64,000 nucleotides of DNA from positions 1 to 64,000 of the forward strand of contig JADJQA010000013.1 in assembly GCA_016712985.1 (NCBI GenBank), given 5' to 3'. Positions 50,011 through 60,989 of this stretch are shown here, piece by piece. The translations under genes were made by a program, and so were the position numbers. How positions within the stretch are numbered: position 1 is the stretch's first letter; each line of letters starts with the position of its first letter. Under the pieces are notes generated by a model that worked only from the letters and a program-made list of their open reading frames with translations, ran no database searches and was not told the origin of the DNA. Origin of the DNA: Sulfuritalea sp. Its GTDB lineage: Bacteria > Pseudomonadota > Gammaproteobacteria > Burkholderiales > Rhodocyclaceae.

Positions 50011-51126
50011 ATGTTTGAGCGTCCCGCCAGCGGTGAGAGGGCGGTTCTGGTGCAACTTGATTTCGGCGAAGGCGACTTCGCCGAACGTCTTTCCGAGTTC
50101 AATTTGCTTGTCGCCAGCGCTCGCGCCCGCCCGCTGGCAGTGATTTCCGGCAAGCGGGCGCGGCCGGATCCCGCGCTGTTTGCCGGCAAGGGCAAGGTTA
50201 CCGAGATCGGTGATGCCGTGCGCTTGCACTCAGCGGATGTCGTGGTGTTCAACCACGAACCGTCGCCGGGACAACAGCGCAGCCTTGAACGCAGCCTCGA
50301 GTGCCGCGTGGTCGACCGCAGCAGCCTGATTCTCGACATCTTCGCCCTGCGCGCCAGGAGCCATGAGGGCAAGCTGCAGGTCGAACTGGCCCAGCTCCAG
50401 CATCTGGCCACCCGGCTGGTGCGCGGCTGGACTCACCTTGAACGGCAGAAGGGCGGCATCGGCCTGCGCGGTCCCGGTGAAAAGCAGCTCGAAACCGATC
50501 GCCGTCTGCTCGGCAAGCGGGTCGCTCTGCTCAAGGATCGTCTGAAACAACTGGAGCGCCAGCGCGAAGTACGCCGACGCGCGCGCACACGCGGCGAAGT
50601 CCTGGCGATATCGCTGGTGGGCTACACCAACGCGGGCAAGAGCACGCTGTTCAACGCCTTGACGAAGGCCGGCGCCTATGCCGCCGACCAGCTTTTCGCC
50701 ACGCTGGATACCACCTCGCGCCGGCTGTTTGTCGAGGGTGCGGGGCCGATCGTGCTGTCCGATACCGTCGGTTTCATTCGCGACCTGCCACATGCCCTGG
50801 TGGCGGCTTTTCAGGCGACCCTGGAAGAGACCGCGCAAGCCGATCTGCTGTTGCATGTAGTGGATTCCGCCAGCCCCGACCGTGACCAGCAAATAGCCGC
50901 AGTGGGCTCGGTGTTGAAGGAGATCGGGGCGCTCGAAGTGCCACAGATACTGGTGTGGAACAAACTTGACCTGATGGCCTCCAGCCCCGGAATCGAGCGT
51001 GATGACTGTGGTAACATTTCACGGGTTCGCTTGAGTGCCCGCACGGGAGTGGGTTTGTCGTTGCTGCGCGAGGCTCTGGCTGAAGTAGCGAATCGCCATA
51101 ACGAACGCTCCGCTGTCGCGGCCTGA
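50011..51126 (+). CDS. hflX: Ribosome-splitting GTPase HflX
   Basis: HflX binds 50S and rescues stalled ribosomes. The N-terminal HflX domain has RPDPALFAGKGKVTEI and FNHEPSPGQQRSLERSLECRVVDRSSLILDIF. The G domain has SLVGYTNAGKSTLFNAL, DTVGFIRDLPH and WNKLDLM. ATG 50011 gives MFERPASGERAVLVQLDF, the usual start; an in-frame TTG at 49960, abutting hfq, would add 17 residues. Length 371 residues. Confidence 0.95.
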   Translation: MFERPASGERAVLVQLDFGEGDFAERLSEFNLLVASARARPLAVISGKRARPDPALFAGKGKVTEIGDAVRLHSADVVVFNHEPSPGQQRSLERSLECRVVDRSSLILDIFALRARSHEGKLQVELAQLQHLATRLVRGWTHLERQKGGIGLRGPGEKQLETDRRLLGKRVALLKDRLKQLERQREVRRRARTRGEVLAISLVGYTNAGKSTLFNALTKAGAYAADQLFATLDTTSRRLFVEGAGPIVLSDTVGFIRDLPHALVAAFQATLEETAQADLLLHVVDSASPDRDQQIAAVGSVLKEIGALEVPQILVWNKLDLMASSPGIERDDCGNISRVRLSARTGVGLSLLREALAEVANRHNERSAVAA

Positions 51127-51189
51127 TTTTTTCCTTAAGCTTTTCTTCGTCCCCAGCCAAACCACATGAATGTGATCGCAGGAATCCTA

Positions 51190-52461
51190 ATGTCTCTCAA
51201 CGACCACGGCTGGGGCAATCAGCCGGGTGGCGGCAAACGCGGTGGCGGCAATCAAGGTCCTCCCGATCTCGAGGAACTCTGGCGCGATTTCAATCGTCGC
51301 TTGTCTGGCCTGTTTGGCAACAAGGGTGGTGGTGATGGCGGTGGCGGTGGCGGTGACGCTGGCAAGCGGATGCCATCCATCAGCCCGAGGCAGTTCGGCG
51401 GCGGCATCGGCATCGTTCTGATGCTGGTGGTAGCGATCTGGCTCGGCAGCAGCTTCTATATCGTCGATGCTTCGCAGCGCGGCGTGGTTCTGCAGTTCGG
51501 CCGTTTCAATGAAACCACTGAACCCGGTCTGCGCTGGCGTCTGCCGTGGCCGATCCAGAGCCATGAAATCGTCAATGTCACCGGCGTGCGCACGGTAGAG
51601 GTCGGCTATCGCGGCTCGGACAAGAACAAGGTTCTCAAGGAGGCGCTGATGCTGACCGACGACGAGAATATCGTGAATGTCCAGTTCGCCGTGCAGTACC
51701 TTCTGTCCGATCCGAAGGATTATCTGTTCAACAATCGCCATCCCGATGATGCCGTGATGCAGGCTGCGGAAACCGCGATTCGCGAGGTGGTCGGCAAGAG
51801 CAAGATGGACTTCGTGCTCTACGAGGGGCGCGACCAGATCGCTGCGAATACGCAGAAACTGATCCAGGATATTCTCGATCGCTACAAGACCGGCATTCTG
51901 GTTCGCTCGGTCAATATGCAGAGCACCCAGCCGCCGGAGCAGGTGCAGGCTGCCTTCGATGACGCTGTCAAGGCGGGACAGGACCGCGAGCGACAGAAGA
52001 ACGAAGGCCAGGCCTACGCCAACGACGTGATTACCCGCGCGGGTGGCGCAGCGTCGCGACTGATGGAGGAAGCCACCGGCTACCGTCAGCGCATCATCGT
52101 TACCGCCGAGGGCGACGCCTCGCGCTTCAAGCAGGTTCTCACCGAGTACAGCAAGGCGCCGGAAGTAACGCGCAGCCGCATGTATCTGGAAACCGTGCAA
52201 CAGGTCTATGCCAATACCAGCAAGGTGATGCTCGACGCCAAGGGGTCGGGCAACCTGCTCTATCTGCCGCTGGACAAACTGATGCAGGCGACGGCTGCCG
52301 CCGTCCCCGCGGCTTCGGCGGAAGCCGCAGCCGTACCGCGTGGCCTGGCGCCAGGGCCTGCGGTGGCGACGCCGGATGCGCCGCCGCAGACAGAGCGCTC
52401 GGCGCCGGGGGATGCCAGTTCGCGCGGCAACCTGGGTTCGCGCGAGCGGGGAGAACGCTGA
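51190..52461 (+). CDS. hflK: FtsH protease regulator HflK
   Basis: HflK is an SPFH/prohibitin-type membrane protein that with HflC cages FtsH. The N-terminus is Gly-rich (GGDGGGGGGDAGKR) and cytoplasmic, then one helix (GIGIVLMLVVAIWLGSSFYIV) and the SPFH domain (QRGVVLQFGRFNETTEPGLRWRLPWPI..). The Ala/Pro-rich C-terminus is specific to this lineage. ATG 51190 (MSLNDHGWGNQ) is preferred to 51166. 423 residues; the stop overlaps hflC by one base. Confidence 0.95.
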   Translation: MSLNDHGWGNQPGGGKRGGGNQGPPDLEELWRDFNRRLSGLFGNKGGGDGGGGGGDAGKRMPSISPRQFGGGIGIVLMLVVAIWLGSSFYIVDASQRGVVLQFGRFNETTEPGLRWRLPWPIQSHEIVNVTGVRTVEVGYRGSDKNKVLKEALMLTDDENIVNVQFAVQYLLSDPKDYLFNNRHPDDAVMQAAETAIREVVGKSKMDFVLYEGRDQIAANTQKLIQDILDRYKTGILVRSVNMQSTQPPEQVQAAFDDAVKAGQDRERQKNEGQAYANDVITRAGGAASRLMEEATGYRQRIIVTAEGDASRFKQVLTEYSKAPEVTRSRMYLETVQQVYANTSKVMLDAKGSGNLLYLPLDKLMQATAAAVPAASAEAAAVPRGLAPGPAVATPDAPPQTERSAPGDASSRGNLGSRERGER

Positions 52462-53336
52462 TGCAGCGCCATCTGTCCTTTGTCGCTTCATTCCTGTTCG
52501 GCCTGCTGGCGCTGTTCGCAATGACGATTTTCACTGTCGATCAGCGTCAGTTTGCGATCATCTTCCAGCTAGGAGAAATCAAGGAAGTCATTTCCGAACC
52601 CGGTCTGGCCTTCAAGTGGCCGCTGATCCAGAACGTCAGAATTTTCGACAAGCGCATCCTGACACTGGATTCGCCGGAGCCGGAGCGGTTTCTCACCGCC
52701 GAAAAGAAGCCGGTGTTGGTGGATTCCTTCGTCAAGTGGCGGATCAACGACGTCAAGCTGTACTACGTTTCGGTAGGCGGCGACGAAATGCTGGCCAAGA
52801 CGCGACTGTCGCAGACGGTCAATGCGGGCTTGCGCGAAGAGTTCGGCCGACGCACGGTGCATGACGTGGTTTCGGGCGCGCGCGACGACATCATGGTGGT
52901 GGTGAAGAAGAAGGCCGATGCAGAAATGCGTGCGATCGGCGTCGAAATCGTCGATGTGCGCCTGAAACGCGTTGACCTTCCGCCGGAAGTGTCCGAGTCG
53001 GTCTATCGACGCATGGAAACCGAGCGCAAGCGCGTGGCCAGCGAATTGCGCGCCGAGGGCGCCGCGGAAGCGGAGAAAATCAGGGCCAATGCCGATCGCC
53101 AGCGCGAAGTGATCCTGGCCGAGGCCTATCGCGATGCTCAGAAGATCAAGGGCGAAGGCGATGCGAAGGGAGCGGCGATCTACGGCCGCGCTTTCGGCGA
53201 GAATCCCGAGTTCTATGCTTTCTATCGCAGCCTCGAAGCCTATCGTGGCAGTTTCCGGACCAAGAGCGACCTGATGGTGCTCGAGCCCAACTCCGAGTTC
53301 TTCAAGTATCTGAAGAGCAGCGGCAAGGGCAAGTAG
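52461..53336 (+). CDS. hflC: FtsH protease regulator HflC
   Basis: This 291-residue SPFH protein starts with a signal-anchor (SFVASFLFGLLALFAMTIFTVD) and RQFAIIFQLGEIKEVISEPGLAFKWPL. It continues with VDLPPEVSESVYRRMETERKRVASELRAEGAAEAEKIRANADR, the HflC hallmark. It forms a complex with HflK in the periplasm and controls FtsH access to membrane substrates. Confidence 0.96.
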   Translation: MQRHLSFVASFLFGLLALFAMTIFTVDQRQFAIIFQLGEIKEVISEPGLAFKWPLIQNVRIFDKRILTLDSPEPERFLTAEKKPVLVDSFVKWRINDVKLYYVSVGGDEMLAKTRLSQTVNAGLREEFGRRTVHDVVSGARDDIMVVVKKKADAEMRAIGVEIVDVRLKRVDLPPEVSESVYRRMETERKRVASELRAEGAAEAEKIRANADRQREVILAEAYRDAQKIKGEGDAKGAAIYGRAFGENPEFYAFYRSLEAYRGSFRTKSDLMVLEPNSEFFKYLKSSGKGK

Positions 53337-53359
53337 TTCGGGTCGGTACCGGTCTTGAA

Positions 53360-53545
53360 ATGTTCGACATCCTGCTGCTGGCCTTCGCACTGATGCTGGT
53401 GATTGAAGGCCTCCTGCCCTTTCTGGCGCCGCGCGTCTGGAGGGAAGCTTTCCGTCGCGTGACCGAACTCTCCGACGGGCAGATTCGGTTCATCGGCCTG
53501 TCCTCGATGCTGGTCGGGGTCGTCCTGCTCACGGTTTTCCACTGA
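53360..53545 (+). CDS. DUF2065 small membrane protein
   Basis: This 61-residue protein has two hydrophobic segments (DILLLAFALMLVIEGLLPFLAP and FIGLSSMLVGVVLLTVFH) joined by RVWREAFRRVTELSDGQIR. That is the DUF2065 pattern, regularly found between hflC and hisZ/purA. Its role is unknown; association with the HflKC complex is suggested only by position. Confidence 0.9.
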   Translation: MFDILLLAFALMLVIEGLLPFLAPRVWREAFRRVTELSDGQIRFIGLSSMLVGVVLLTVFH

Positions 53546-53550
53546 GTTTC

Positions 53551-54777
53551 ATGGCGAGTCGGCGCTGGCTCCTGCCGGAGGCGATTGAAGACGTGCTGCC
53601 CCGCGACGCGACGCGCATCGAGGCCCTGCGACGCAGCCTGCTCGACGAATTCGCGCTCCACGGCTATCAGTTCGTCATTCCACCGTTGCTTGAGTACGTC
53701 GAATCGCTGCTCACCGGCAGCGGCCGCGATCTTGACTTGCGCACGTTCAAGCTGGTGGATCAACTCTCCGGTCGCGGCATGGGTGTGCGTGCCGACATCA
53801 CGCCGCAGGTAGCGCGTATCGACGCCCATCTGCTCAACCGCAAGGGTGTGGCACGGCTGTGTTACTGCGGCAGTGTCCTGCACACCCTGCCGGCCGGCTT
53901 CAATGCCACGCGCGAGCCCTTGCAGATCGGCGCCGAGCTCTATGGCCACGCGGGACTGGAGGCCGACATCGAGGCGATTCGCCTTCTGGCCGCCGCGCTG
54001 CGCCTGTGCAACATTGCCGCCTCGCGCGTTGATCTCGGACATGTCGCAGTCTTTCGCGCACTCGCCAAACAGTCTGGTTTGGCAGCGGAGGCGGAAGAGG
54101 AGCTTTTTGGCGCTCTGCAAGGCAAGGACGTGCCGACGGTGCGCGAGCTTGTCGCAGGCCTCGCCGAGCCCTTCCGCTCGGCGCTGCTGGTCCTGCCCGA
54201 GCTGTATGGCGACCGGCGGGTGCTGGACCGCGCGGCCCAGGTCTTGCCGGCGTTGCCGGAGATCGGTGCGGCGTTGTCCGATCTGCGACGCCTCGCCGAT
54301 GCTCTTGCTGACTTGCCCTTGAGCTTCGATCTGGCGGACCTGCGCGGTTACCACTATCACAGCGGCGTCGCCTATGCGGCCTATTGCGCCGCCAGTCCGG
54401 GTGCAGTGGCGCTCGGCGGTCGTTATGATGATTTTGGCCGGGCTTACGGTCGCGCGCGACCGGCCACCGGGTTTTCGATGGACTTGCGTGAACTCGCGCG
54501 GCTATCTCCGAATGGCGCAGCGCGTGGCGCGATTCTGGTTCCCTGGCCGGAAGACGACGCCCTCGCTTTGCGTGACGGGGATGCCGCTTTATGTCCCGAA
54601 GGGACGGTATCCCGGACGCGGGCCGTCAATGCCGAGGCAGCGCGCCTGCGCGCGCAAGGCGAGCGCGTGGTGCTGGCCTTGCCGGGTCACGAGGGCTCCT
54701 GGCGCGAAGCAGGCTGCGACCGGATTCTGGTACGCGGCGGCGACAACTGGATCATTGAATCCCTGAAGGAAGATTGA
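53551..54777 (+). CDS. hisZ: ATP phosphoribosyltransferase regulatory subunit HisZ
   Basis: HisZ is a catalytically inactive HisS paralogue that activates the short form of HisG, the first enzyme of histidine synthesis. The 408-residue protein has WLLPEAIEDVLPRDATRIEALRR, RADITPQVARIDAHLLN and GGRYDDFGRAYGRARPATGFSMDLREL. It lacks the tRNA-binding features of HisS at 45025. Its presence implies a short-form hisG elsewhere in the genome. It lies 1 bp before purA. Confidence 0.95.
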   Translation: MASRRWLLPEAIEDVLPRDATRIEALRRSLLDEFALHGYQFVIPPLLEYVESLLTGSGRDLDLRTFKLVDQLSGRGMGVRADITPQVARIDAHLLNRKGVARLCYCGSVLHTLPAGFNATREPLQIGAELYGHAGLEADIEAIRLLAAALRLCNIAASRVDLGHVAVFRALAKQSGLAAEAEEELFGALQGKDVPTVRELVAGLAEPFRSALLVLPELYGDRRVLDRAAQVLPALPEIGAALSDLRRLADALADLPLSFDLADLRGYHYHSGVAYAAYCAASPGAVALGGRYDDFGRAYGRARPATGFSMDLRELARLSPNGAARGAILVPWPEDDALALRDGDAALCPEGTVSRTRAVNAEAARLRAQGERVVLALPGHEGSWREAGCDRILVRGGDNWIIESLKED

Positions 54778-54778
54778 A

Positions 54779-56089
<1,311 letters not shown>

Positions 56090-56152
56090 GAGGGCACCAC
56101 CAATCGTGGAAAAACCTGCTGTCCTTGCTTTTCTCGTTGTCGCATAACATGC

Positions 56153-56237
<85 letters not shown>

Positions 56238-56278
56238 TGGCGCGAAACGAGGCGCGAATTCTAAAGGAAAAGGCCAGA

Positions 56279-58504
56279 TTGTCAAACAAGCCGGATAGCA
56301 CCCAAAAGCTTTCAAAAATGCGTCGCGCCGATCCGCACTTCGAGCGCGAAAAGGCGCAGTACGAACATCCCTTGCCGAGCCGCGAATACATCCTGCAAAT
56401 TCTGACCGCGCAGGGGGCGCCGCTGGAGTTTGAACGCCTGGTCGAACTGCTCGATATCCAGCCGGCCGAGATCGAACCCTTCCAGCGGCGGCTGGGCGCC
56501 ATGGCGCGCGAGGCCCAGTTGTTGCAGAACCGGCGCGGCGACTGGTTGATTCCGGACAAGGCCGATCTGGTTCGTGGTCGTATTGCCGGCCATCCGGATG
56601 GCTTCGGCTTTCTGATTCCCGAAGCGGGTGGCGCCGACCTGTTCCTTTCCGCGAAGGAAATGGACAAGGTGCTGCACGGCGACAAGGCCATCGCACGGGT
56701 CATCGGCGTCGATCGCAAGGGCCGGCCGGAAGGCAAGATCGTCGAAGTCACGGAGCGCGCCAATCGGTATGTGGTCGGCCGCGTGGTCGAGGAGCATGGC
56801 GTGCGCTTCGTCGCAGCGGAGAACAAACGCATCAGCCAGGATATTCTGCTGGCGCCACCCGAGAAGGGAAGCAAGAAGGCGCTCAAGGCGCAGTCCGGAC
56901 AGGTGGTGATGATCGAGCTGATCGAGCAGCCGAGCAAGCATTCGCAACCCATCGGCCGCCTGGTCGAAGTACTCGGCAACTATGCCGACCCCGGCATGGA
57001 AATCGAGATTGCGCTGAGGAAACATGAGCTGCCCTACGAGTTCTCGACCGCTGCGCTGGCGGAAACCCGGAAGCTGCCTGATGCCGTGCGCAAGTCGGAC
57101 TGGAAGGGCCGCGAAGACGTAACCAGCCTGCCGCTGGTGACCATAGACAGTGAGACGGCAAGGGACTTCGATGATGCCGTGTTTTGCGAACGTCAGGGCA
57201 AGGGCTTTCGTCTCGTCGTGGCGATTGCCGATGTTTCCCACTATGTTGCGGCGGGGGGCGGACTGGATGGCGACGCCTATGCTCGCGGCAACTCGGTGTA
57301 CTTCCCGCGGCGCGTGATTCCGATGCTGCCGGAGAAACTCTCCAACGGCCTGTGCTCGCTCAACCCGCAGGTGGAACGACTGTGCATGGTGTGCGACATG
57401 GCCATCAACGCCACGGGCGCCATCAGTCGCTATCGCTTCTATCCAGCGGTGATGTTCTCGCACGCGCGGCTGACCTACACGGAGGTGGCGGCGGCCCTCT
57501 ACGACAAGGATGCCGACACGCGCGCGCGTTTGGCGCCGCTGTTGCCGCATCTGGAGGCGCTGGACAGCCTCTACCGGCAACTGGCGAAGGAACGCGTCAA
57601 GCGTGGCGCCATCGATTTTGAAACCGTCGAAACGCGCATGATCTTCGATGACCATGGCAAGATCGAGCGCATCGAGCCCTACGAGCGCAACGATGCGCAT
57701 CGGTTGATCGAGGAATGCATGCTGGCGGCCAATGTCTGTGCCTCGGAGTTCCTTCGCGAACATCAGCATCCGGCCCTCTATCGCGTGCATGAAGGCCCGA
57801 CCCCCGAGCGCTTGGTAAAACTGAGGGACTTCCTCGGTACTTTCGGTTTCCAGCTTGGCGGCGGCAACACGCCCAAGGCACAGGACTACGCCAAGCTGCT
57901 GGAAAAGATCGGCCAGCGACCTGACCGGCAACTGCTGCAAACCGTGATGCTGCGCTCATTGCGTCAGGCGATCTACAGCCCGGACAACGTGGGTCACTTC
58001 GGTCTGGCTTACGAGAGCTATACCCATTTCACTTCGCCGATCCGACGCTATCCGGATTTGCTGGTGCATCGCGCGATCAAGTCGGCGCTGTTGGCAAAGC
58101 AGTACGAACCGGGCAGTTGGGAGGAAGTCGGCCTGCATTGTTCGATGACCGAGCGTCGTGCCGACGATGCCACGCGCGATGTCGATGCCTGGCTCAAGTG
58201 TTTTTACATGAAGGACCGTGTCGGCGAGACCTTCGAGGGCAGTATTTCCTCGGTGGTGCCTTTTGGCATTTTTGTCGCGCTGGACGGGGTGTTTGTCGAG
58301 GGCCTGGTGCATGTATCCGAGCTTGGCCCTGATTATTTTCATTTCGATGAGAAGTAGCACCCCCTGGTTGGCGAGCGCAGCGGTCGGCGTTTCCGTCTTG
58401 CCGATCGCGTGAGCGTGCAGTTGACGCGGGTCGACATGGAAGCCAACAAAATAGACTTTCGTCTGGCTGATCCGGTGCCGGTGCACGCCAGGACAAAGTA
58501 TTGA
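56279..58504 (+). CDS. rnr: Ribonuclease R, with an in-frame TAG at 58355
   Basis: RNase R is a 3'-5' exoribonuclease for structured RNA. TTG 56279 follows AAAGGA and gives SNKPDSTQKLSKMRRADPHFEREKAQYEHPLPSREYI; ATG 56318 is the alternative but has no ribosome-binding site. Cold-shock domains and the RNB domain follow, with the catalytic block VTIDSETARDFDDAV and NSVYFPRRVIPMLPEKLSNGLCSLNP. The C-terminal S1 domain (GSISSVVPFGIFVALDGVFVEGLVHVSELG) is cut by TAG at codon 693. The same frame continues as HPLVGERSGRRFRLADRVSVQLTRVDMEANKIDFRLADPVPV to TGA at 58502. A single substitution, real or erroneous, explains this. Confidence 0.92.
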
Positions 58505-58554
58505 CATAAAATTCTCCTGCGGCCGCGCTACCCTCGATCCCGAAAGGCAATTGC

Positions 58555-59712
58555 ATGTACTCCGGAATTCTTGATCTCCCCTGGTGGGGATATATCCTTG
58601 TTGCCTTGGCGCTGACTCATGTCACGATCGCCGGAGTCACCATCTTCCTGCATCGGCATCAGGCGCATCGCGCGCTGGAACTGGGGCCAATTCCCAGCCA
58701 TTTTTTCCGGTTCTGGCTGTGGATGACTACGGGAATGATCACCAAGGAGTGGGCGGCGATTCACCGCAAGCACCATGCCAAGTGCGAGACTGCCGAGGAT
58801 CCGCATAGTCCGCGGGTGCTCGGTCTGAGTCGTGTCCTTTGGACCGGCGTGTTCCTCTACGTGAAGGAGTCACGCAATGTTGACACGCTGGAGCGCTACG
58901 GCCACGGCACGCCCGATGACTGGCTGGAGCGGAAACTCTATTCGCCGCTGCACAAGGCCGGCGTCGTATTGATGCTGGGGATCGATGTCGCCTTGTTCGG
59001 CGTCTGGCCCGGCGCGCTGATCTGGGTCGTGCAGATGGTCTGGATTCCCTTCTGGGCGGCTGGAGTGGTGAATGGCATCGGACACTTCTGGGGTTATCGG
59101 AACTTCGCTTGCGCGGATGCCTCGACCAACTTCTTTCCGCTGGGCATTCTGATTGGCGGCGAGGAACTGCACAACAATCATCACGCTTTCGCTACCTCGG
59201 CCAAGCTGTCAAACAAATGGTACGAATTCGACGTCGGCTGGTTGTACATCCGGCTGATGGAGATGATCGGTCTGGCGCGAGTGAAGAAGGTCGCGCCGAT
59301 ACCCCGGCTCGGAGCAATTCGACCCGCCATAGATCTTGACATGCTGCAAGCGGTGGTGACGCATCGCTATGACGTTCTGGCGAAGTACCTCAAGACCCTG
59401 CGCCATCTTGCCGCCGAGGAATTCGATCAATTGAGGATCGATGCCCGCGAAGGCCGCTCGATGAAGCGTCTGTTGGGTGAAGACGGTGCGGCGCTGCCGC
59501 ACAAAGAGCGCCTGACGGCCGTTCTCGACAGGAGTGAGCCCCTGGCAAAGGCCTATGCCATGCGAGCCGACCTTGAGGCGCTGTGGGCTCGTTCGTCGGC
59601 TTCGCACGACCAGTTGGTCAAGCAGTTGCAGGACTGGGTCGCCCGCGCCGAGCACAGTGGCATCCGTCAACTGGAGGAGTTTTCGCTGCGCCTGCGGTGC
59701 TATGCCGTCTGA
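58555..59712 (+). CDS. Acyl-lipid/acyl-CoA fatty acid desaturase
   Basis: This membrane di-iron desaturase introduces a double bond into acyl chains, probably to adjust membrane fluidity. The three His boxes are HRHQAH (residues 33-38), HRKHH (70-74) and HNNHH (near 205), among four hydrophobic segments. At 385 residues it is longer than minimal desaturases of about 270-300; the C-terminal 110 residues form a soluble helical extension (AEEFDQLRIDAREGRSMKRLL..RAEHSGIRQLEEFSLRLRCYAV) of unknown function. It stands alone between rnr and a terminator. Confidence 0.9.
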   Translation: MYSGILDLPWWGYILVALALTHVTIAGVTIFLHRHQAHRALELGPIPSHFFRFWLWMTTGMITKEWAAIHRKHHAKCETAEDPHSPRVLGLSRVLWTGVFLYVKESRNVDTLERYGHGTPDDWLERKLYSPLHKAGVVLMLGIDVALFGVWPGALIWVVQMVWIPFWAAGVVNGIGHFWGYRNFACADASTNFFPLGILIGGEELHNNHHAFATSAKLSNKWYEFDVGWLYIRLMEMIGLARVKKVAPIPRLGAIRPAIDLDMLQAVVTHRYDVLAKYLKTLRHLAAEEFDQLRIDAREGRSMKRLLGEDGAALPHKERLTAVLDRSEPLAKAYAMRADLEALWARSSASHDQLVKQLQDWVARAEHSGIRQLEEFSLRLRCYAV

Positions 59713-59721
59713 AAAGCCGAA

Positions 59722-59756
59722 AAAAACCCGCCCGGTTAACACTGAGCGGGTTTTTG
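59722..59756. terminator. Bidirectional terminator between desaturase gene and rpmG
   Basis: AAACCCGC and GCGGGTTT form an 8-bp stem, flanked by six A on the left and five T on the right, so it can work for the plus-strand desaturase gene and the minus-strand rpmG. Confidence 0.88.
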
Positions 59757-59772
59757 TCGGTGAAGCCGCAAT

Positions 59773-59940
59773 TTACTTCAGCTTCACTTCCTTGTAGGCG
59801 ACATGCTTGCGCGCCTTGGGGTCATATTTCAGGAACTCCAGCTTTCCCGGGGTGGTTTTTTTGTTCTTTGTGGTCGTATAGAAGTGCCCCGTGCCGGCTG
59901 TGGATTCCAGCTTGATCTTTTCGCGTCCGCCCTTGGCCAT
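59773..59940 (-). CDS. rpmG: 50S ribosomal protein L33
   Basis: This 55-residue protein, MAKGGREKIKLESTAGTGHF then YTTTKNKKTTPGKLEFLKYDPKARKHVAYKEVKLK, is a typical L33 without zinc-binding cysteines. It lies 14 bp after rpmB on the same strand. Confidence 0.97.
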   Translation of the reverse strand: MAKGGREKIKLESTAGTGHFYTTTKNKKTTPGKLEFLKYDPKARKHVAYKEVKLK

Positions 59941-59954
59941 GATGCTTTCTCCTG

Positions 59955-60191
59955 TTAGACGCGCTCGCCGCGCTCACGCAGCTCGGCGAGGACAACGTCG
60001 ATGCCCTTCTTGTCGATGGTGCGCAGACCGGCGTTCGAAACGCGCAGGCTGATCCAGCGGTTTTCCGTTTCGATCCAGAATCGACGGCTGTGCAGGTTCG
60101 GCAGGAAGCGACGCTTGGTCTTGTTGTTGGCGTGGGACACGTTATTCCCCACCATCGGGGCCTTGCCCGTTACTTGACAAACGCGAGACAT
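59955..60191 (-). CDS. rpmB: 50S ribosomal protein L28
   Basis: This 78-residue protein opens MSRVCQVTGKAPMVGNNVSH and continues NKTKRRFLPNLHSRRFWIETENRWISLRVSNAGLRTIDKKGID, the L28 pattern. A single Cys near the N-terminus is the form without zinc ligands. It pairs with rpmG and lies downstream of radC, the standard radC-rpmB-rpmG order. Confidence 0.97.
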   Translation of the reverse strand: MSRVCQVTGKAPMVGNNVSHANNKTKRRFLPNLHSRRFWIETENRWISLRVSNAGLRTIDKKGIDVVLAELRERGERV

Positions 60192-60262
60192 GTGGTGCTC
60201 CTGAATGCTGATTTCGCAAAGCTCACCATTATAGCCACCAATCGATGGAAAACCCAGTCTTT

Positions 60263-60943
60263 TTAGATCAGGCCGCGCCCGGCGAAGGACATGGCTTCCG
60301 CGCTTCCCGTGACGATGAAATGGTCCAGCAGCTTTACGTCTATCAGCGCCAGAGCCTGTTTCAGCGAGGCAGTCAGCACTTCGTCTGCGCGTGAAGGTTC
60401 TGCGAGTCCAGAGGGGTGATTGTGCGCGAGGATCACCGCGCCGGCGTTGTGCCGCAGTGCGCTCTTGACGACTTCACGTGGATAGACACTGGTCTGTGTC
60501 AGTGTGCCGCGAAACAGTTCTTCGCTGTCGATCAGCCGGTTCTGCGCATCCAGCCAGAGGGCGACGAGGACCTCGTGCTGCAGGCTGCCAAGTGACAGCC
60601 GCAGCCAGTCGCGAACGGCCTTTGGCGAGGCCAGCGCATCCTTCAGCTTCATCGCGCCGGCAAGTGCGCGGCGCGCGAGTTCAAGTATCGCGGCGAGCTG
60701 CGCGGCCTTTGCCGGCCCAATGCCGGGCAGGCGGGCGAGTTCCCTGGTGCTGGCGGCCGCCAGGCGAGCCAGGTCGCCATCGAAGCTTGCCAGCAGCTCG
60801 CGCGCCAGATCCACCGCGCTCTTGCCGCGTACGCCGACACGCAGAAAGATCGCCAGCAGTTCGGCGTCCGACAGGGCCGCCGCGCCTTGCTGGATAAGCC
60901 GCTCGCGCGGGCGTTCGGCTACGGGCCAATCGCGTATGGCCAT
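60263..60943 (-). CDS. radC: RadC family protein (JAB domain)
   Basis: This 226-residue protein has an N-terminal helix-hairpin-helix (LPGIGPAKAAQLAAILEL) and a JAB/MPN metalloprotease-like domain with VILAHNHPSGLAEPSRADEVLT, the zinc-binding EHx..HxHPSG..D pattern. The name comes from a mis-assigned E. coli repair mutant, and the true function is unresolved. It diverges from coaBC with only 46 bp between start codons, so their promoters must overlap. Confidence 0.95.
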   Translation of the reverse strand: MAIRDWPVAERPRERLIQQGAAALSDAELLAIFLRVGVRGKSAVDLARELLASFDGDLARLAAASTRELARLPGIGPAKAAQLAAILELARRALAGAMKLKDALASPKAVRDWLRLSLGSLQHEVLVALWLDAQNRLIDSEELFRGTLTQTSVYPREVVKSALRHNAGAVILAHNHPSGLAEPSRADEVLTASLKQALALIDVKLLDHFIVTGSAEAMSFAGRGLI

Positions 60944-60989
60944 GGTTTAGAATCTCCGCTTGGTTGCCTGTTGGCGGGATTTTAATGTC

